A stretch of 64,000 nucleotides of DNA from Halomonas sp. ALS9 (GTDB taxonomy: Bacteria; Pseudomonadota; Gammaproteobacteria; Pseudomonadales; Halomonadaceae): positions 1 through 64,000 of the forward strand of contig NZ_LXRG01000231.1 of NCBI RefSeq assembly GCF_001651035.1, read 5' to 3'. Both the position numbers and the translations under genes were made by a program. The notes below the pieces were generated by a model. That model searched no databases, had not been told where the DNA came from, and saw nothing but the letters and a program-made list of their open reading frames with translations. Position 1 is the first letter of the stretch; each line of letters starts with the position of its first letter. Positions 62,120 to 64,000 of this stretch are shown here, piece after piece.

Positions 62120-63736
62120 TTAAAAATCACTGTGCTGATGAGCCGTCCGCTTGGCGGGAGCAATGGCGGGTAAGCTTGCCCGTGCATGGCCCGCGCTTTG
62201 ATTAATGCGGAAGTGGGCAACCAGCTGGCGCAGTTGATCGCTGAGCTGGGCAAGCGCCTGAGTGGCGTGGTTGCTCTCTTGTACCAGGCTTGCATTTTGT
62301 TGGGTCATTTGATCCATTTGGGTCACCGCTTGGTTGACCTGTTCGATACCGCTGCTCTGCTCAATGGTGGCCGCAGAAATCTCTTGAACCAGTGTGCTGA
62401 GCTGCTTGATGTCATCGACCATGCTATTGATCACATCGCCGGTATCACGCACCTGGCGGCTGCCTTCCATCACTTTGCTATCCGACGCTTCGATTAATGT
62501 TTTGATCTCTTGGGCGGCGGCAGCCGAACGGCTGGCGAGTTGGCGAACTTCATTAGCGACAACGGCAAAACCGCGCCCTTGTTCACCGGCGCGAGCGGCT
62601 TCCACCGAGGCATTAAGCGCCAAGATATTGGTTTGGAAAGCAATCCCATCAATGGTGTTAACGATACTACTCATCTGGGTAGCGCTTTCGTTAATCGTCG
62701 CCATGGTGGCGATCACCGTGGACATAGAGTCACTGCCGCGCTGGGCGCTGTCAGCGGTGCGAGTGGCAAGCGTACGCGCGTGATCGGCGTGTTCGGCATT
62801 TTGTTTCACCGTGGCGGTGAGCTGTTCCATGCTGGAGGCCGTTTCAGCCAATGAGGCAGCCTGCTCTTCGGTACGCGTGGATAGCTCTTCGTTTACCCCG
62901 ACAATCTGCTCGACCCCGCTGTTGACCTGATTGGCGCCGTGGTGAATATCGCCAATGATATTCGCCAGAGTTTCACGCATACGGTTGATATCAAACAGTA
63001 AGCTCTGCTGATCCTTCGGCGAAAGCTGGGTGGTTTGGGTCAAGTCCCCATCAGCAATATGGCGGACTACGCTGGCTGCATAGCGTGGGTCGCCCCCTAG
63101 CCTACGTGCGACATCACGAATGACCCAGCCCATCAGCAGCGTTACCGGAAGGCCAATAATCAGCAGTATGATTACCGAACGAATCAAACCGGCAATAAAG
63201 GCTTCATTAATATCGTCGACGTAAACGCCTGCCGCGAGTGACCATTGCCACTCGGGAAGGTAGGCCACATAACTGATTTTCGGCACCTGCTCATCGCCAG
63301 TAATACGACGGGAGTAGTAGTCAACGTGCCCGCCACCGGCTTTGGCTGCCTCTCTAAAAGCGGCGTAAAGATCCATACCGCTAGCATCCTTGTACGCGCT
63401 CATGTCTTCACCGCGGGGGCGGTTGGGATGGGAAACAATCTTTAGGTCATCATCAAAGGAGAAAATATACTCCCCGCCGCCAAAGCTAACGCTGGACATA
63501 TTATCGATGGCGCGCTGCTGCGCTTCTTCAAGGCCAAGCTCTCCGGCGGCGACCCGTTCTTGCAGGGCTGCAAGCTGGCCATGCACGCTTTCCACCACGT
63601 ACTGAATACTGTCGCGGCGTTCGCTCTCAATCGTCTGGCGATTCTCCAGGGCCAACCAGCCTACTAGCAACAGCATGGCAACCCAGATAATGCCAAGTGT
63701 TCCCCACAGTTTTTGTGTCGTCGTTAAGCGTGTCAT
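62120..63736 (-). CDS. Methyl-accepting chemotaxis protein with single Cache sensor
   Basis: A 538-residue receptor. TM1 (LWGTLGIIWVAMLLLVGWLA), a periplasmic sCache-type domain (about 33-190, with GEYIFSFDDDLKIVSHPNRP and KISYVAYLPEWQWSLAAGVY), TM2 (about 188-208), HAMP, then the MCP signalling domain. Its hairpin tip is highly conserved (AARAGEQGRGFAVVANEVR). The ligand is probably a small organic compound. The C-terminus ends KRTAHQHSDF. It couples to CheA/CheW at the inner membrane. A second, very similar receptor gene lies directly upstream on the same strand. Confidence 0.94.
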   Translation of the reverse strand: MTRLTTTQKLWGTLGIIWVAMLLLVGWLALENRQTIESERRDSIQYVVESVHGQLAALQERVAAGELGLEEAQQRAIDNMSSVSFGGGEYIFSFDDDLKIVSHPNRPRGEDMSAYKDASGMDLYAAFREAAKAGGGHVDYYSRRITGDEQVPKISYVAYLPEWQWSLAAGVYVDDINEAFIAGLIRSVIILLIIGLPVTLLMGWVIRDVARRLGGDPRYAASVVRHIADGDLTQTTQLSPKDQQSLLFDINRMRETLANIIGDIHHGANQVNSGVEQIVGVNEELSTRTEEQAASLAETASSMEQLTATVKQNAEHADHARTLATRTADSAQRGSDSMSTVIATMATINESATQMSSIVNTIDGIAFQTNILALNASVEAARAGEQGRGFAVVANEVRQLASRSAAAAQEIKTLIEASDSKVMEGSRQVRDTGDVINSMVDDIKQLSTLVQEISAATIEQSSGIEQVNQAVTQMDQMTQQNASLVQESNHATQALAQLSDQLRQLVAHFRINQSAGHARASLPAIAPAKRTAHQHSDF

Positions 63737-63885
63737 GTTTTTCCTAGCCGATTTGAGTAAGCAATGTAGCTCTCTATCGGCTTGAGGCGCTTATACCTTA
63801 GCGAAATTTAAAGTAAATGCTGCCGCGGCAATTTCGCTTGCCGCCGCAGCATAACCTCGTAGTGTTTCGCCGGTGTTAACAGACG

Positions 63886-64000
63886 CTAAAAATCGCTGAG
63901 CTGATGAGCTGCCTGCGGGGCAGGAGAGGAGGAGGGCAAGCTTGCCTGTGCATGGTCTGCGCTCTGGTTAATGTGGAAGTGGGCAACCAACTGGCGCAGT
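63886..64000 (-). CDS. C-terminal end of a second, paralogous chemoreceptor (partial)
   Basis: The frame enters from the right edge and stops at TAG 63886. The visible 38 codons give LRQLVAHFHINQSADHAQAS and end APQAAHQLSDF, nearly matching the end of the first receptor (LRQLVAHFRINQSAGHARAS onward). Most of the gene is outside the window, so its sensor domain is unknown. The spacing of about 150 bases between the two genes suggests a tandem duplication. Confidence 0.9.
   Translation of the reverse strand, partial: LRQLVAHFHINQSADHAQASLPSSSPAPQAAHQLSDF

Overview
The window looks like chromosome of a halophilic gammaproteobacterium, most likely Halomonas or a close relative. This is inferred from the style of the proteins and from the gene set: glucosylglycerate synthesis (a compatible solute), an NAGGN-type M42 peptidase, TAXI-TRAP transport, umuDC and RsmY/CsrB-type RNAs. 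No rRNA or tRNA gene was seen. The left edge carries the end of an IS3-family element, and the right edge cuts a chemoreceptor gene.

1-5.7 kb: IS end, a 27-residue membrane peptide, a 51-residue metallothionein, a zincin-like protein, a DJ-1/PfpI protein, two RNAs rich in GGA hairpins (predicted CsrA/RsmA sponges) either side of a small zinc-ribbon gene, and the M42 peptidase. 4.8-13.4 kb: a LysR regulator divergent from a TAXI-TRAP transporter and a split AtuA-like enzyme pair, then an MFS and an NSS transporter. 13.4-19.4 kb: membrane protein, umuCD under an SOS box, a secreted protein of unknown function, glyA.

20-47 kb is a cell-surface region. It holds a complete type I secretion system (ABC, adaptor, TolC), a polyprenyl-phosphate sugar transferase, a VWA-autotransporter with a lipoprotein hydrolase, a six-gene leftward operon (Wzm/Wzt ABC transporter, GNAT-like, PIG-L deacetylase, a 1151-residue multi-domain glycosyltransferase, a GT2), a 1040-residue RTX/S-layer-like protein with its own promoter and terminator, SapC, two DUF6447-like paralogues, and a GtrA/GtrB/GtrC-like set with an acyltransferase. 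The gene set suggests an S-layer-like protein exported by the type I system and held on an ABC-exported polysaccharide, as known for Caulobacter RsaA and Campylobacter fetus Sap. That link is inference.

47-59 kb: an outer-membrane barrel and a 1998-residue DUF4347/cadherin/Ig adhesin, a tail-collar (Mdp) protein with DUF6916 and GNAT partners, and FlgO-like, lipoprotein and MotB/OmpA-like envelope proteins. 59-64 kb: a predicted new small RNA on the minus strand, gpgP and gpgS separated by a 14-bp tandem-repeat array, and two tandem chemoreceptors.
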